A program made the translations under genes and the position numbers. From the NCBI GenBank assembly GCA_905221605.1, contig CAJNDS010000558.1, forward strand, positions 826,159 through 890,158: a stretch of 64,000 nt of DNA. Direction: 5' to 3'. Position 1 is the first letter of the stretch. Every line of letters begins with the position of its first letter. The notes under the pieces were generated by a model. It was not told where the DNA came from. It was given only the letters and a program-made list of their open reading frames with translations, and searched no databases. Below are positions 21,366 through 30,278 of the stretch, piece after piece. The DNA is from Symbiodinium natans (lineage: Eukaryota; Sar; Dinophyceae; Suessiales; Symbiodiniaceae).

Positions 21366-21755
21366 GGAGGGTTTTGGGGTTTGGGGTTTGGGGTTTAGGG
21401 TTTAGGGTTTGGGTTTAGGGTTTAGGGTTTAGGGTTTAGGGTTTAGGGTTTAGGGTTTAGGGTTTAGGGTTTAGGGTTTAGGGTTTAGGGTTTAGGTTTA
21501 GTTTAGGGTTTTTAGGGTTTAGGGTTTAGGGTTTAGGGGTTAGGGGTGAGGGTTTAGGGTTTAGGGTTTAGGGTTTAGGGTTTAGGGTTTATTAGGGTTT
21601 AGGGTTTAGGGTTTATTAGGGTTTATTAGGGTTTAGGGTTTAGGGTTTAGGGTTTAGGGTTTAGGGTTTAGGGTTTGGGGTTTGGGGTTTGGGGTTTAGG
21701 GTTAGGGTTTGGGGTTTGGGGTTTAGGGTTTAGGGTTTAGGGTTTAGGGCTAAGG
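21366..21755 (+). repeat. Long TTTAGGG array with TTTGGGG blocks
   Basis: About 390 bases of telomere-type units, including three TTTATTAGGG junctions and blocks of TTTGGGG. It lies in the G2 intron upstream (sense) of the WVSEICLW exon. Confidence 0.95.
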
Positions 21756-21889
21756 TTGTTCTGTGATGCTTTGCTTCCTTGGATTTCTCCAAGCAGGCCT
21801 CCCCCTCAGCGATAAATTGGGAGGGGTCCACGGTTTAGGGTTTAGGGTTTCGGGTTTAGGGTTTAGGGTTTAGGGTTTAGGTGTCCATT

Positions 21890-22050
21890 CATGGTCCGAG
21901 TTTCATCTTTGTAGTAGTTCAGGCAGCCACTCATCTTCAGGTACGACGTGTTGGCAATGTCGCCGGCCACGAAAATGGCATCCCCTTTTGCCGCGAGAGT
22001 TGGATGTAGGCTGTCGTTTGCCATCCTGCCCAAATTCATTTTCGGGGACG
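21890..22050 (-). CDS. G2 exon: start of the cyclic-nucleotide-binding-like domain
   Basis: After GCAG| the frame reads SPKMNLGRMANDSLHPTLAA, then KGDAIFVAGDIANTSYLKMS and GCLNYYKD. The GD.IF..GD.A....K.SG.L.Y spacing is the classic first beta-hairpin of the fold. The 3' border is uncertain (about 21890-21905). The incoming phase (1) does not match the phase 0 end of the C-linker exon, so a small exon may be missing. Confidence 0.8.
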
Positions 22051-22257
22051 CTGCGGGAAACAACCAAATGAAATGCTGGCAGCCGGCAGAAATCTGGGGC
22101 GTTCAGCTCAAAAAGATCGATCCAAATCCCTGCTAAACTTTGAACGGTGCGCGGACATCCGCATGTCTTACACCCGAACCCTAATCCCGAAACTCAACCA
22201 TGAGAGAATTACATTGCAGCTCTTCCCTACCTAAGGCCACCCAGAATCGGACCACTA

Positions 22258-22338
22258 CGATCTCGCTTAGGGATTGGGGTTTGGGGTTTAGGGTTTAGGC
22301 TTTAGGGTTTAGGGTTTAGGGTTTAGGGTTTAGGGGCA
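22258..22338 (+). repeat. Short TTTAGGG array in a G2 intron
   Basis: About ten units with one TTTAGGC. The adjoining island 22340-22600 is open on both strands but not recognised. Confidence 0.85.
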
Positions 22339-22724
22339 GGATGTGGTGGGACATCAAAGCACAGTTCAGAGGCTGCAAGGTATCAATTGTGAGAGCACCT
22401 CTGCTTCTGAAAAATGGGTGGCGTGGAAAGCAGTTAGGGAACCCCCAGGCGCGCACAGCAGACACGTCGATGCCACCGGGGTACGAAGGCAGGCCTTCTG
22501 TTGCCATCCTAAACCCTAATGTAGGGGGCCAGAATAACCAGAAACGGGTTTTGGGGGTTAGTATGGTTTATTTATCTCGGGACCATAAGGGAAGACTGTA
22601 AGCAATTCTTCCGACCCCTAGGCCCTATAGACTTCGAGGCCGCACCAACACGTCCACTTCCCTGAGCACCTTACAAGTGAAACCTAACAACTTCGGACGG
22701 CATACTCTTGGTAGCCCAGCAACT

Positions 22725-22830
22725 TGGGATGTTCCCCATTATACTAACAGTCCTTGATAGGGACTATAGTCATTTGGGGTACTAGAATCCCTATGAAGGA
22801 CTGTTAGAATAAAGGGGTACATCCCAACCA
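22725..22830. repeat. Family II palindromic element
   Basis: TTGGGATGTTCCCCATTATA and its mirrored half ending GGGGTACATCCCAA enclose a short loop. Flanks CCAGCAAC and CCAGTAGC are similar, a likely eroded 8-bp target duplication. Confidence 0.8.
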
Positions 22831-22935
22831 GTAGCCAAATGATGAAATGGGCACCCTTTTGTTTTGTGTTGGTTACTTAAGAAGGGAACCTTGAAACAAA
22901 AAAAGGGAAAAAGGGCACCACGGGGCTGCCAAGTA
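22830..22935. repeat. Family I element abutting family II
   Basis: AGTAGCCAAATGATGAAATG, GGGCACCCTTTTG and AACAAAAAAAGGGAAAAAGG ending GGGGCTGCCAAG. It follows the family II copy without a gap. Confidence 0.65.
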
Positions 22936-22993
22936 CTACGACTGGTCCGTTGTAAGAAGTGTTGACAGGGAACCAACAGGATCTGCCGTCTAC

Positions 22994-23252
22994 TTGGAAG
23001 TTCAGGGTACTTAGTATTCCAGATAGAATTGCAGCTATCACCCACTTGTAAGCCCTTAAGTTCCCAAATAGGGTTAGAATTAGGCTATAAGTGCAGCTTT
23101 GATTATTGTTGTTATTATTATTCATGTTATTATCATTAATATTATGAATAGTATTATTGTTATTTTTAATATTGTTGGGTTAATATTAATATTACTATTG
23201 TTACTGGTATTATTGTTGGGTTACCATGTACCATGAACCTCAAGGTAGACCT
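22994..23252. repeat. Family III element with AT-rich insertion
   Basis: The left half starts ACTTGGAAGTTCAGGGTACT and the right half ends GTACCATGAACCTCAAGGTAG. About 120 bases rich in TTATTA triplets separate the halves. Confidence 0.6.
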
Positions 23253-23394
23253 TCCTAAGAGGAACTCTCCATCTTCAACACAGATGGTTCCATGTAGCCG
23301 GCCTGTGAAGAACAGAGTGGCAATATGCCTTGCATGATGTTGAGGTTTGTTAGGGTTTAGGCTTTAGGGTTTAGTGTTTCGGGTTTGGGGGGCT

Positions 23395-23560
23395 AACAAC
23401 ATAGCTCGAACATGTAGCGAATCTAGTTCTGCAAGCTTGAATCAACATCGCCCAAGGAGCGTCGCCCTCCTTCAGTAAGACCTGCGCCAGCCCGGGATCA
23501 GGATTGAAGCAGTAGCAGATTTCAATCTGAAACATGCGAGACTTTACGATAACCCCAAGC
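23395..23560 (-). other. Island that may hold the missing G2 exon
   Basis: The minus strand is open (FQIEICYCFNPDPGLAQVLL) in a position where an exon between the C-linker and the beta-roll is needed to correct phase. I do not see a clear domain match, so the assignment is tentative. Confidence 0.25.
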
Positions 23561-23814
23561 CCTACGCCCCTAAAACCCATTTGGTGGAGGGGTGCTCCCT
23601 GCCCGGTTTGTGCACTTAGGTGGGTTTAGTGCGTAGTCTGCCTTCACGTGCCTGGAAGCATTCACATGGCATCATGGGTGGGTGGCACAATTTTGCCCTC
23701 CCTAAACCCTGAACCCCTAAACCACGAAACCCTAAACCCCTAAACCCTAAACCCGAAACCCCCCAGACCCTAAACCCTACACCCTAAACCCTAAACCCTT
23801 CCTAACAGCGCCAC

Positions 23815-23907
23815 CTTGATTGCCCCAATCTTGCACAGCGCCGGACGATGCCGTTCGAACTGCAGCTCTTCGAACATAGGGCGCGAAAGGAGGTCGAGCA
23901 AAGGCAC
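23815..23907 (-). CDS. G2 exon: C-linker, second part
   Basis: After TGAG| it reads VPLLDLLSRPMFEELQFERH, then RPALCKIGAIK before a GT donor. Its 93 nt are in phase 0. The L..LS..M.EELQFE..R motif is the C-linker helix pattern before the cyclic-nucleotide domain. CCCTAAA lies to the left and TTTAGGG to the right. Confidence 0.85.
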
Positions 23908-23918
23908 CTCAGGAAAGG

Positions 23919-24105
23919 TTTAGGGTTTAGGGTTTAGGGTTTAGGGTTTAGGGTTTAGGGTTTAGGGTTTAGGGTTTAGGGTTTAGGGTTTAGGGTTTAC
24001 GGTTTAGGGTTTAGGGTTTAGGGCTTAGGGCTTAGGGCTTAGGGCTTAGGGTTTAGGGTGTTTAGGGTGTTTAGGGTGTTTAGGGTGTTTAGGGTGTTTA
24101 GGGTG
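23919..24105 (+). repeat. TTTAGGG array ending in GGGTGTTTA units
   Basis: About 19 TTTAGGG or TTAGGGC units followed by six GTTTAGGGT 9-mers, a local variant of different period. Confidence 0.93.
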
Positions 24106-24205
24106 TTAGCGTTTCAGCGTTTAGGCTTTCAGGGCGTTGGGACAAAGAGGTGGCTTCATAGGCTTAGAAAACAAACTATAACAACGTACACATGGGAATC
24201 GCAAG

Positions 24206-24208
<3 letters not shown>

Positions 24209-24245
<37 letters not shown>
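24209..24245. repeat. (TC)n microsatellite in a G2 intron
   Basis: About 17 TC units, close to the 3' end (sense) of the C-linker exon. Confidence 0.9.
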
Positions 24246-24246
<1 letters not shown>

Positions 24247-24295
24247 GCTCTTTGTTCTTCTGCGGTGGATATGGGGCTTAGATCAGTGAAGGCAC

Positions 24296-24443
24296 CTGCA
24301 TATGCAGTGACCTTGCATATTGCCGCTCCGTATACTGGTGTTGCAAGAACTGCGTTATCCTGTGGCCCAAGTCCTGCGGAATGCTGTACTGCTGCAGATA
24401 CCGGCGTAGGAGACGGAACTGGCTCACCTCGTCCTGGGTGGAT
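24296..24443 (-). CDS. G2 exon: C-linker, first part
   Basis: After CAAG| the minus strand reads STQDEVSQFRLLRRYLQQYS, then IPQDLGHRITQFLQHQYTER and QYARSLHMQ before a GT donor. The FR.L..YL....IP..L..R...F....Y pattern is the post-S6 C-linker of this superfamily. Its 148 nt keep phase 2 in and 0 out. Confidence 0.88.
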
Positions 24444-24606
24444 CTTGTTGCTCAAGGCCACTCTTAGAAATCTAGACGCAACAGTTACCTAGGAAGCTCT
24501 AGGTCCTAGTCTTGTTGCTCAACCGTTCATAAGACACCTGTTCGAAAGACAATGTGTGGCTTTGTTGCCCGCATCAATTATTCAACCAGAACAGGCCAAA
24601 TGAAAA

Positions 24607-24680
24607 TTAGGGTTTAGGGTTTAGGGTTTAGGGTTTAGGGTTTAGGGTTTAGGGTTTAGGGTTTAGGGTTTAGGGCTTAG
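24607..24680 (+). repeat. TTTAGGG array in a G2 intron
   Basis: Ten units between the S6 and C-linker exons, on the downstream side of S6. Confidence 0.93.
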
Positions 24681-24715
24681 GATGTACAAGGACGGTCCAT
24701 GTGGGCTGCCAGGGC

Positions 24716-24817
24716 TCCTCATGGATCATCCGCAGACCGGCAATCAAACTGCCCATGGTGCTGATAAGCATCGCAGCCGTGATCAGCGAGGTGAATGCAA
24801 TGAAGCTGTTCAGTATC
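24716..24817 (-). CDS. G2 exon: S6 pore-lining helix
   Basis: After CTAG| it reads ILNSFIAFTSLITAAMLIST, then MGSLIAGLRMIHEE before a GC donor. This hydrophobic helix with a Gly hinge-like MG lines the inner pore. It joins TNTTEM of the pore exon when a GA-AG intron is removed. Confidence 0.87.
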
Positions 24818-24918
24818 CTAGTTCATTGTTGGGATAATACTAAAAATGATAGATGCTCATATCCCTTATTGGGTTTAAGCACTCCTAAAAATGTAACATG
24901 TTGCCCAACTATGACAAA
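24818..24918. repeat. Family VI element occupying the pore/S6 intron
   Basis: CTAGTTCATTGTTGGGATAA at one end and TTGCCCAACTATGACAAA at the other are imperfect inverted repeats; CTCCTAAAAATG mirrors TACTAAAAATG. GTATC stands on both sides (24813-24817 and 24919-24923). Related copies lie near 47790 and 50383. Confidence 0.75.
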
Positions 24919-24923
24919 GTATC

Positions 24924-25070
24924 ATCTCCGTCGTGTTCGTCGGTTGCAGGGGGCTCTCTCCCACCCCCAGCTGGCAGAAGGACCACAAGACGCAAGCCAA
25001 ATACTGGAATCCGGAATCCCTCTCGCTCATGCCTGTGGAGGCCACCCAGTTCTCTGTATGCAGCCAGGTC
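24924..25070 (-). CDS. G2 exon: pore helix and selectivity region
   Basis: After CAAG| the minus strand reads TWLHTENWVASTGMSERDSG, then FQYLACVLWSFCQLGVGESP and LQPTNTTEM. FQYL...LWSFCQLGVGE is the re-entrant pore of an EAG/CNG-type channel. The filter is LGVGES in place of the K+ signature G(Y/F)G. The following LQPTN is typical of the outer S6 approach. The exon lies between two GA-AG introns, each flanked by a short direct repeat. Confidence 0.87.
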
Positions 25071-25201
25071 CTTGTAGCCCAGTAACCATAGTGTAACAAA
25101 GGCACCCTTTTTTGGCTGGTTACTTTACAAGGGAACCAGAACCAAACAAAAACCTAAACCCTAAACCCTAAACGGGAAAAGGGTACCACTTGGCTACCAA
25201 G
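25071..25201. repeat. Family I element = S5/pore intron, target duplication GGTC
   Basis: It starts CTTGTAGCCCAGTAACC and ends TTGGCTACCAAG. GGTC stands on both sides (25067-25070 and 25202-25205). A few CCCTAAA units sit inside. Removing element plus one copy of the duplication gives GWFGVTWLHTENW in frame. Confidence 0.85.
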
Positions 25202-25205
25202 GGTC

Positions 25206-25309
25206 ACCCCAAACCAACCGCAAGCCACCCAATGGATCAACATCAGTAGCTGGCCCAGGCTGACCATGAAGTTCAGGTACAAGCTGGCTGTCTGAGAGTG
25301 GATGAGGTC
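25206..25309 (-). CDS. G2 exon: S5 helix
   Basis: After GCAG| it reads DLIHSQTASLYLNFMVSLGQ, then LLMLIHWVACGWFG. The H(W)(V/L)AC.W pattern is the S5 end of EAG/CNG channels. Its 104 nt leave phase 2. A GT donor two bases upstream of the GA donor exists but would put the pore exon out of frame. Confidence 0.88.
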
Positions 25310-25318
25310 CTGCTTGGA

Positions 25319-25440
25319 GGTTTAGGGTTTAGGGTTTAGGGTTTAGGGTTTAGGGTTTAGGGTTTAGGGTTTAGGGTTTAGGGTTTAGGGTTTAGGGTTT
25401 AGGGTTTAGGGTTTAGGGTTTAGGGTTTAGGGTTTAGGGT
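25319..25440 (+). repeat. TTTAGGG array in a G2 intron
   Basis: About 17 perfect units directly upstream (sense) of the S5 exon. Confidence 0.95.
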
Positions 25441-25837
25441 CTGACTTGGTGAGGTCGGATGATCGAAATTGGCGTTTCCCAAATTATATGCAGCAGGGTT
25501 TGTTTTTCTGTTTTTGGTGAGTGTACATCAGGTTCCTTTTAATATTGGTGAGTGTATATGTTGGGTGTCCTTTTGGGGGTACAAGAAATATATACCCCAC
25601 TTCATATAGGGGTACCTGATTGTGGTCCTTATTCTAAGGGAACCCTACTATTCGGGGGTCTATTTGCGGGTCCCCTGTTTTCGTAAACCCCCAAGTCCGA
25701 GAGAGCCCACAATGGCTCCAAGCCAAAATCCAGGGTTCCGCAAAAGTTGTACCCTGAATTAAGACCCTAAACCCTAAACCCTAAACCCCAAACCCCAAAC
25801 CCTAAACCCTAACCCCTAAACCCTAAATCCCATGAGC

Positions 25838-25964
25838 CCTCGGAGCTATCGGCTCCTGTATTGCCATGAAGCCCTGTCGCAACTTCATTGCCCGCATGAC
25901 CCGCACCAGTCGAAGGAGCCGAAGCATGCGGCTCGAGCGACTTAACTCGGATGTGCCTTCGGTG
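25838..25964 (-). CDS. G2 exon: S4 voltage sensor
   Basis: After CCAAG| the frame reads TEGTSELSRSSRMLRLLRLV, then RVMRAMKLRQGFMAIQE. Arg or Lys falls at every third position across RMLRLLRLVRVMRAMK, the hallmark of S4. Its 127 nt take phase 2 in and 0 out, with a GC donor. It is flanked by CCCTAAA on the left and TTTAGGG on the right. Confidence 0.92.
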
Positions 25965-25982
25965 CTTGGAGAGGGGAGCTGT

Positions 25983-26266
25983 TGGGTTTAGGGTTTAGGG
26001 TTTCGGGTTAGGGTTTAGGGTTTAGGGTTTAGGGTTTAGGGTTTAGGGTTTAGGGTTTAGGGTTTAGGGTTTAGGGTTTAGGGTTTAGGGTTTAGGGTTT
26101 AGGGTTTAGGGTTTAGGGTTTAGGGTTTAGGGTTTAGGGTTTAGGGTTTAGGGTTTAGGGTTTAGGGTTTAGGGTTTAGGGTTTAGGGTTTAGGGTTTAG
26201 GGTTTAGGGTTTAGGGTTTAGGGTTTAGGGCTGAGGGCTTAGGGCTTAGGGTTTAGGGTTTAGAGT
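25983..26266 (+). repeat. TTTAGGG array, one of the longest
   Basis: About 40 units, nearly all perfect, in the S3/S4 intron of G2. Confidence 0.96.
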
Positions 26267-26289
26267 CTTGGGGTTAGGGCTTAGGGTAA

Positions 26290-27670
26290 GTTGCAGGGCG
26301 CGCGGGTTGACCTTCCTGGGTCCAAGGAACTGAGGACAGAATACAGGGGCGCCCGGGCCTGCACGCAGTCCAGCCATTTCGTGTTTTGTTTCCCACAATT
26401 TCCTATTTTTGCTCGACGGTTGTGTTCTCCGAATTTAGGGTTGAGGGTTTAGGGTTTAGGGTTCAGGGTTTAGGGTTTAGGGTTTAAGGGTTTAGTTTGG
26501 AGGCTAATTGTCTTCTAAGGAATGTCATATCATAAGGTTTGGGTTGGGGAACCCAAATTGCTCTGTTGTCGCACGATGCTGCGGCGCCTTTTTGCTAGTG
26601 TGCAGGCACTTGATTTTTGCAAAAACTCCGAAGTTCTTTGCTAAGCCTTAACCCCCTTAAGCCCTAAACCCCAAACCCCAAACCCGAAACGGGCCTTAGA
26701 ACCTGAACGGAGTCCCGGAGCTTTTAGGATTTAGAGCTACTGGGGTGGGTTCAGGGGCTTAGGATTTTGAGTTACAGATTTAGGGGGGGGGGAGGAGGGG
26801 GGGGAGGGGGGAGGACGAGGCCAGATGCGTGCATGGTTTAGGTGGTTTAGGGTTTAGGGTTTGGGGTTTAGGGGTGGTCTCGCTGGGGATGACAACGCCC
26901 AACACCATGCCAGGATCTTTCGTCGCACGAAATTCAGTCCTGCTTAATTAGGGGGCATTGGGGTCACCAGACAAGGCATTGCCAGGTTTTAAGACCTAAG
27001 GTCAAATCCTACCCCACTATTTCTGTGGTTTAGCGCTGTAAGCCCTGAACCTCCTCCCCCCCCTCCTCCCCCCCCTCCTCTCCCCCGCTCCTCCCCCCCG
27101 CCCCCCCCCCCCCCCAAAAAAAAAACAAGAAACAAGACGGCACGAAGCCTCTCAAAGCCCTGAAGCCGAACAGCACCTTCACACCCGCGGTTGGGGTTGC
27201 TTCGCCACGGGGAGGGAGGCCGGTCACGTAGCGTTAAATTACAGAGCTCGGCACCACAACGGATATCATGGGCCAAGGCGCAGCAAGGCTCGATAAAGTT
27301 CAAGTTCCTGGCTAGGTATCATGTACGACCCCTTGGATGACCTCCTCCTAGACAGTATCATAGAAGGCCTCCCCCACACCCCAGTCATTTCTCACAGGTT
27401 CTTGACAACACCATTCCTTGGGCATCATGAGCTGCAGAAACCCGAGCTGCACCCCAGACAACGATAGTAGCTGAGCAGGGAAACAAATGGAGCCCGATGA
27501 CGTTCAACAGTGAGTCTTGTTGAGCATAGAACAACATGAGGCAACAGCAGAAGCTCAACCTCTTCGCGAGCTGAGGTGCTTTCTGCAGCAAGTTGATCCA
27601 AGATGTCGACAATCCAGTCGATGAAGATCAAGGACAAGTCAAAAAGCCTTAAGCATGCAGCGCCGCGCGA
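26290..27670. other. Interior of the long S3/S4 intron
   Basis: A G-rich tract (26787-26815), a C-rich tract with a poly-A end (27048-27124) and unassigned islands. Frames at 26989-27303 and 27385-27637 are open on the minus strand without recognisable content. I see no gene here. Confidence 0.4.
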
Positions 27671-27948
27671 ACACCCAGTTTAGTTAGCCCCAAACCTTAA
27701 ACCCTAAACCCTAAACCCTAAACCCCAAATCCTAAACCCTAAGCCCTAAACCCGAAACCCTAAACCCTAAAACCTAAATCTTAAACCCTAAGCCCTAAAC
27801 CCTAGGCACCTAAACCCTACACCCTACACCCCAAATCCTACACCCTAAAACCCTAAGCCCTACATGCTACACCCTGAACCCTAAACCCTATGCAAACCGT
27901 CAACCCCAAACCCTAAACCCTCTAAGTCCTCTAAGTTCCAAGGTTGAC

Positions 27949-28037
27949 CCCAACAGGCTCCCAGCTGCATCGAGAAGCATCCAGGTCTGGGCGTAGTGGC
28001 GGACCACTTTGCCTACTTGAAGGTACTTCTTACCCAA
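27949..28037 (-). CDS. G2 exon: S3 helix
   Basis: After CGAG| the minus strand reads LGKKYLQVGKVVRHYAQTWM, then LLDAAGSLLG before a GT donor (GTCAAC). The HY...W...D pattern is the S2-S3 linker and S3 of this superfamily. Its 89 nt leave phase 2, matching the S4 exon. Confidence 0.85.
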
Positions 28038-28042
28038 CTCGG

Positions 28043-28235
28043 GTTTAGGGTTTAGGGTTTAGGGTTTAGGGTTTAGGGTTTAGGGTTTAGGGTTTAGGGT
28101 TTAGGGTTTAGGGTTTAGGTTTTAGGGTTTAGGGTTTAGGGTTTAGGGTTTAGGGTTTAGGGTTTAGGGTTTAGGGTTTAGGGTTTAGGCTCTGGGGTTT
28201 GGGGCTTGGGGTTTGGCGTTTAGGGTTTAGGGTTT
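28043..28235 (+). repeat. TTTAGGG array in the S2/S3 intron
   Basis: About 21 perfect units followed by TTTGGGG-type variants. Confidence 0.95.
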
Positions 28236-28242
28236 CGGGTTG

Positions 28243-28365
28243 AACCCAACTATTACTGTAGTCATCAACCCAATTATAGCCCTATTAGCGTACTTGAGAG
28301 GCTTATACGTGGGGTATATCTACACGTATAGAGTAGGTTCCCCCAAAGCGTGAACTTCCTTTTTG
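28243..28365. repeat. Family III element, partial
   Basis: GTCATCAACCCAATTATAGC, CCTATTAGCGTACTTGAGAG and GCTTATACGTGGGG match the family III centre. The terminal repeats are weak. Confidence 0.5.
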
Positions 28366-28466
28366 CTTCATGTGACTGCTAGCTACTATTTTCTTCCTTG
28401 TTAAGGGCAATATATGGGGATTATTACTTTCTACTATTATTGTTATTTTATTAGTATTTTTCGTTG

Positions 28467-28570
28467 GGTTTAGGGCTTAGGGCTTAGGGCTTAGGGCTTA
28501 GGGCTTAGGGCTTAGGGCCTAGGGCTTAGGGCTTAGGGCTTAGGGCTTAGGGCTTGGGGCTTAGGGCTTT
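28467..28570 (+). repeat. Homogeneous TTAGGGC array
   Basis: About 14 units of TTAGGGC, the second such array in the window (the other is at 12471). Confidence 0.95.
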
Positions 28571-28744
28571 CTTAAAAGCAAGGAGTAGGCATAAGGGAAC
28601 CGAGATGCAAGGCTCCATGATGAGGAAGCCCTTCCCTTGGTTGCTCGTTAACCCTCCCTCAAAAACAACTAAGCCCGAAACCCTAAACCCTAAACCCTAA
28701 ACCCTAAACCCTAAACTCTAAATAAAGTTGCAGTAAAGTCCCAC

Positions 28745-28827
28745 CGAGTTTCGGTAGTAGCCGGTGATGAAGGTGAGGATGAAATCCAAACTCCAAAAGA
28801 TGCGAACAAGGAGAGACACCGGATATC
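28745..28827 (-). CDS. G2 exon: S2 helix
   Basis: After CCAAG| it completes an Arg codon, then reads YPVSLLVRIFWSLDFILTFI, then TGYYRNS before a GT donor. FW.LDF...F.TGYY is the S2 signature of EAG/HCN-like channels. Its 83 nt complete phase 1 from S1 and leave phase 0. Confidence 0.9.
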
Positions 28828-28983
28828 CTTGGTTTGGTTTCGGAAACAATTGAGGGTTTAGGGTTTAGGGTTTAGGGTTTAGGGTTTAGGGTTTAGGGTT
28901 TGCGCTTTTTGGGGCTGGGCTACTTTATAAGGCAACCTTGAACCAAAAAAAGGGAAAAGGGTACCACCGGGCTACCAAGCATC
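28828..28983 (-). other. G2 intron 1: half family I element plus TTTAGGG array, GA-AG
   Basis: On the sense strand it begins GATGCTTGGTAGCCC and ends AAACCAAG before GATATCC. The 5' half is family I; the 3' half is CCCTAAA array (28853-28903 on the plus strand). Only the GA-AG join (LS-R-YPVS) keeps the channel frame. Confidence 0.75.
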
Positions 28984-29680
28984 TTGATAGCCAGCTGGGA
29001 AGAGTGAAGACAAGCAAGGGGATAACAAGCAGATCATACATTACAAAGGCAGCCACGAGCAAGTTCCAAAAAGATCGAAACGTGCTGTTCGGGTGCATCA
29101 CGCACCGACGCTGCGTGGATCCACCCATGGGGCTGTGAGAATTCGCAGCCCACGTCTGGTTCATGGTGCTCTTCTTGTTCTTTTGAGCGGTCTTGACGTA
29201 CGCGTTGTCATGCCAGCAGGCGTGGGTTTTCAGCTGGATGTCCGAAATGCTAATGTCCGAATCGGCATCCCCCTCATCGGCCTCTGAACGATGCAGGCTC
29301 AACAACGATTGCAGAAGTGCTTTCGTCCCGTTTAGACTGGTCAGGTCTCCATCTGGTGGGTCGGGCGCGCGTGGTATGGGTAGAGCCGTGGGCTCGTCTG
29401 GCTGGGAATGTGGGGAGGCAACAACGCAGATGCTTAGCCTTCTGCTCGACCTCCGATCGTTCTGGCCTGAGCCAGCATGAAGCCGGGATGGGTCCACGGG
29501 TTCGTCCATTGGCTGGATGTTGCAGATGCTGCTCCGTTTTCGAGCCTGGAAAGGAATTCCGGGCACGGAGACGCTGGTGCCGCGCTGCACATCTGCCACG
29601 TACCACTCCGCCAGCATGCGATGCAAGTCCCAGAAGGAATACAAGTGCTTGGCATTGCCTTCCATGGGAAAGGCGTCCAT
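28984..29680 (-). CDS. G2 exon 1: N-terminus and S1
   Basis: The ATG at 29680 opens MDAFPMEGNAKHLYS. The next 150 residues are Ser/Arg/Asp-rich cytoplasmic sequence. RRCVMHPNSTFRSFWNLLVA, AFVMYDLLVIPLLVFTLPSW then gives the H(P/Y)(N/Y)S.FR..W.......YD....P entry into S1 of the EAG/CNG group. An in-frame stop about 13 codons upstream supports this start. There is no PAS domain, which many plant and animal EAG channels have. The 697 nt leave phase 1. Confidence 0.85.
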
Positions 29681-30278
29681 GCCCGCTGGCGTGGAGCACG
29701 AATGCAGTGCTTCTTAGGTCCCTAGAGGTGATGAGCAGTACCCCCATCCCTCGAATATTAACCCCCCCCCGGCACCTATTCAGTAACCCCCCATTCTTGT
29801 TATATTCTAGCATACAGGCCGTATGTAATATTAGGGGGTGCTGTCGCTGTGGGGAAGGTCTTATTGCTAATCGTTGGCTGGTGAGCATTCTTGCACCCCT
29901 GGTCCGACATGAACGGTTTGAAGCTTACATTCCGTGACCAGCTTGAAGAGAATTCAGGAGCACTGGGAGCCACCAAGCTTTCGGTTCAGAGGCCAAGGTG
30001 GAGGGGGTTTAGGGTTTAGGGTTTAGGTTTTAGGTTTTAATTTTGGGGTTTAGGGTTAGGGTTTGCGGTTTACGGTTTACGGTTTCGGGTTTAGGGTTTA
30101 GGGTTTAGGGTTTAGGGTTTAGGGTTTAGGGTATAGGGGTTTGGGGGTTAGGGGTTTAGGGTTTAGGGAGCAAAGCGCTACTTGACAACAAAAGCACACC
30201 GAGGCTTGCTGGTCCTTTAGGGCAACCCACGCACCAACGGCAACCCCTGCACCAATAGCCATAGCTAACCCTACTTGA

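Larger units (their letters stand above)
18500..29680 (-). other. Gene G2 span: voltage-gated channel of the EAG/HCN/CNG superfamily
   Basis: Fourteen exons are placed with start, stop and compatible phases except at one unresolved join. The order is cytoplasmic N-terminus, S1, S2, S3, S4 with Arg at every third place, S5, pore, S6, C-linker, cyclic-nucleotide-binding-like domain and a short C-tail. The family forms tetrameric cation channels, usually K+ or mixed Na+/K+, in plasma or intracellular membranes. The placed exons encode just under 700 residues. Introns carry telomeric repeats and dispersed elements, and donors are GT, GC or GA. The pore reads LGVGES rather than GYG or GFG, so selectivity is not predictable. 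One exon may be missing between 23815 and 22050. Confidence 0.85.

Noticed and set aside
29274-29937. 204-206 codon frames on both strands overlapping G2 exon 1
   Set aside because: Shadows of the coding frame; only the frame ending in the S1 helix continues into the other channel exons.
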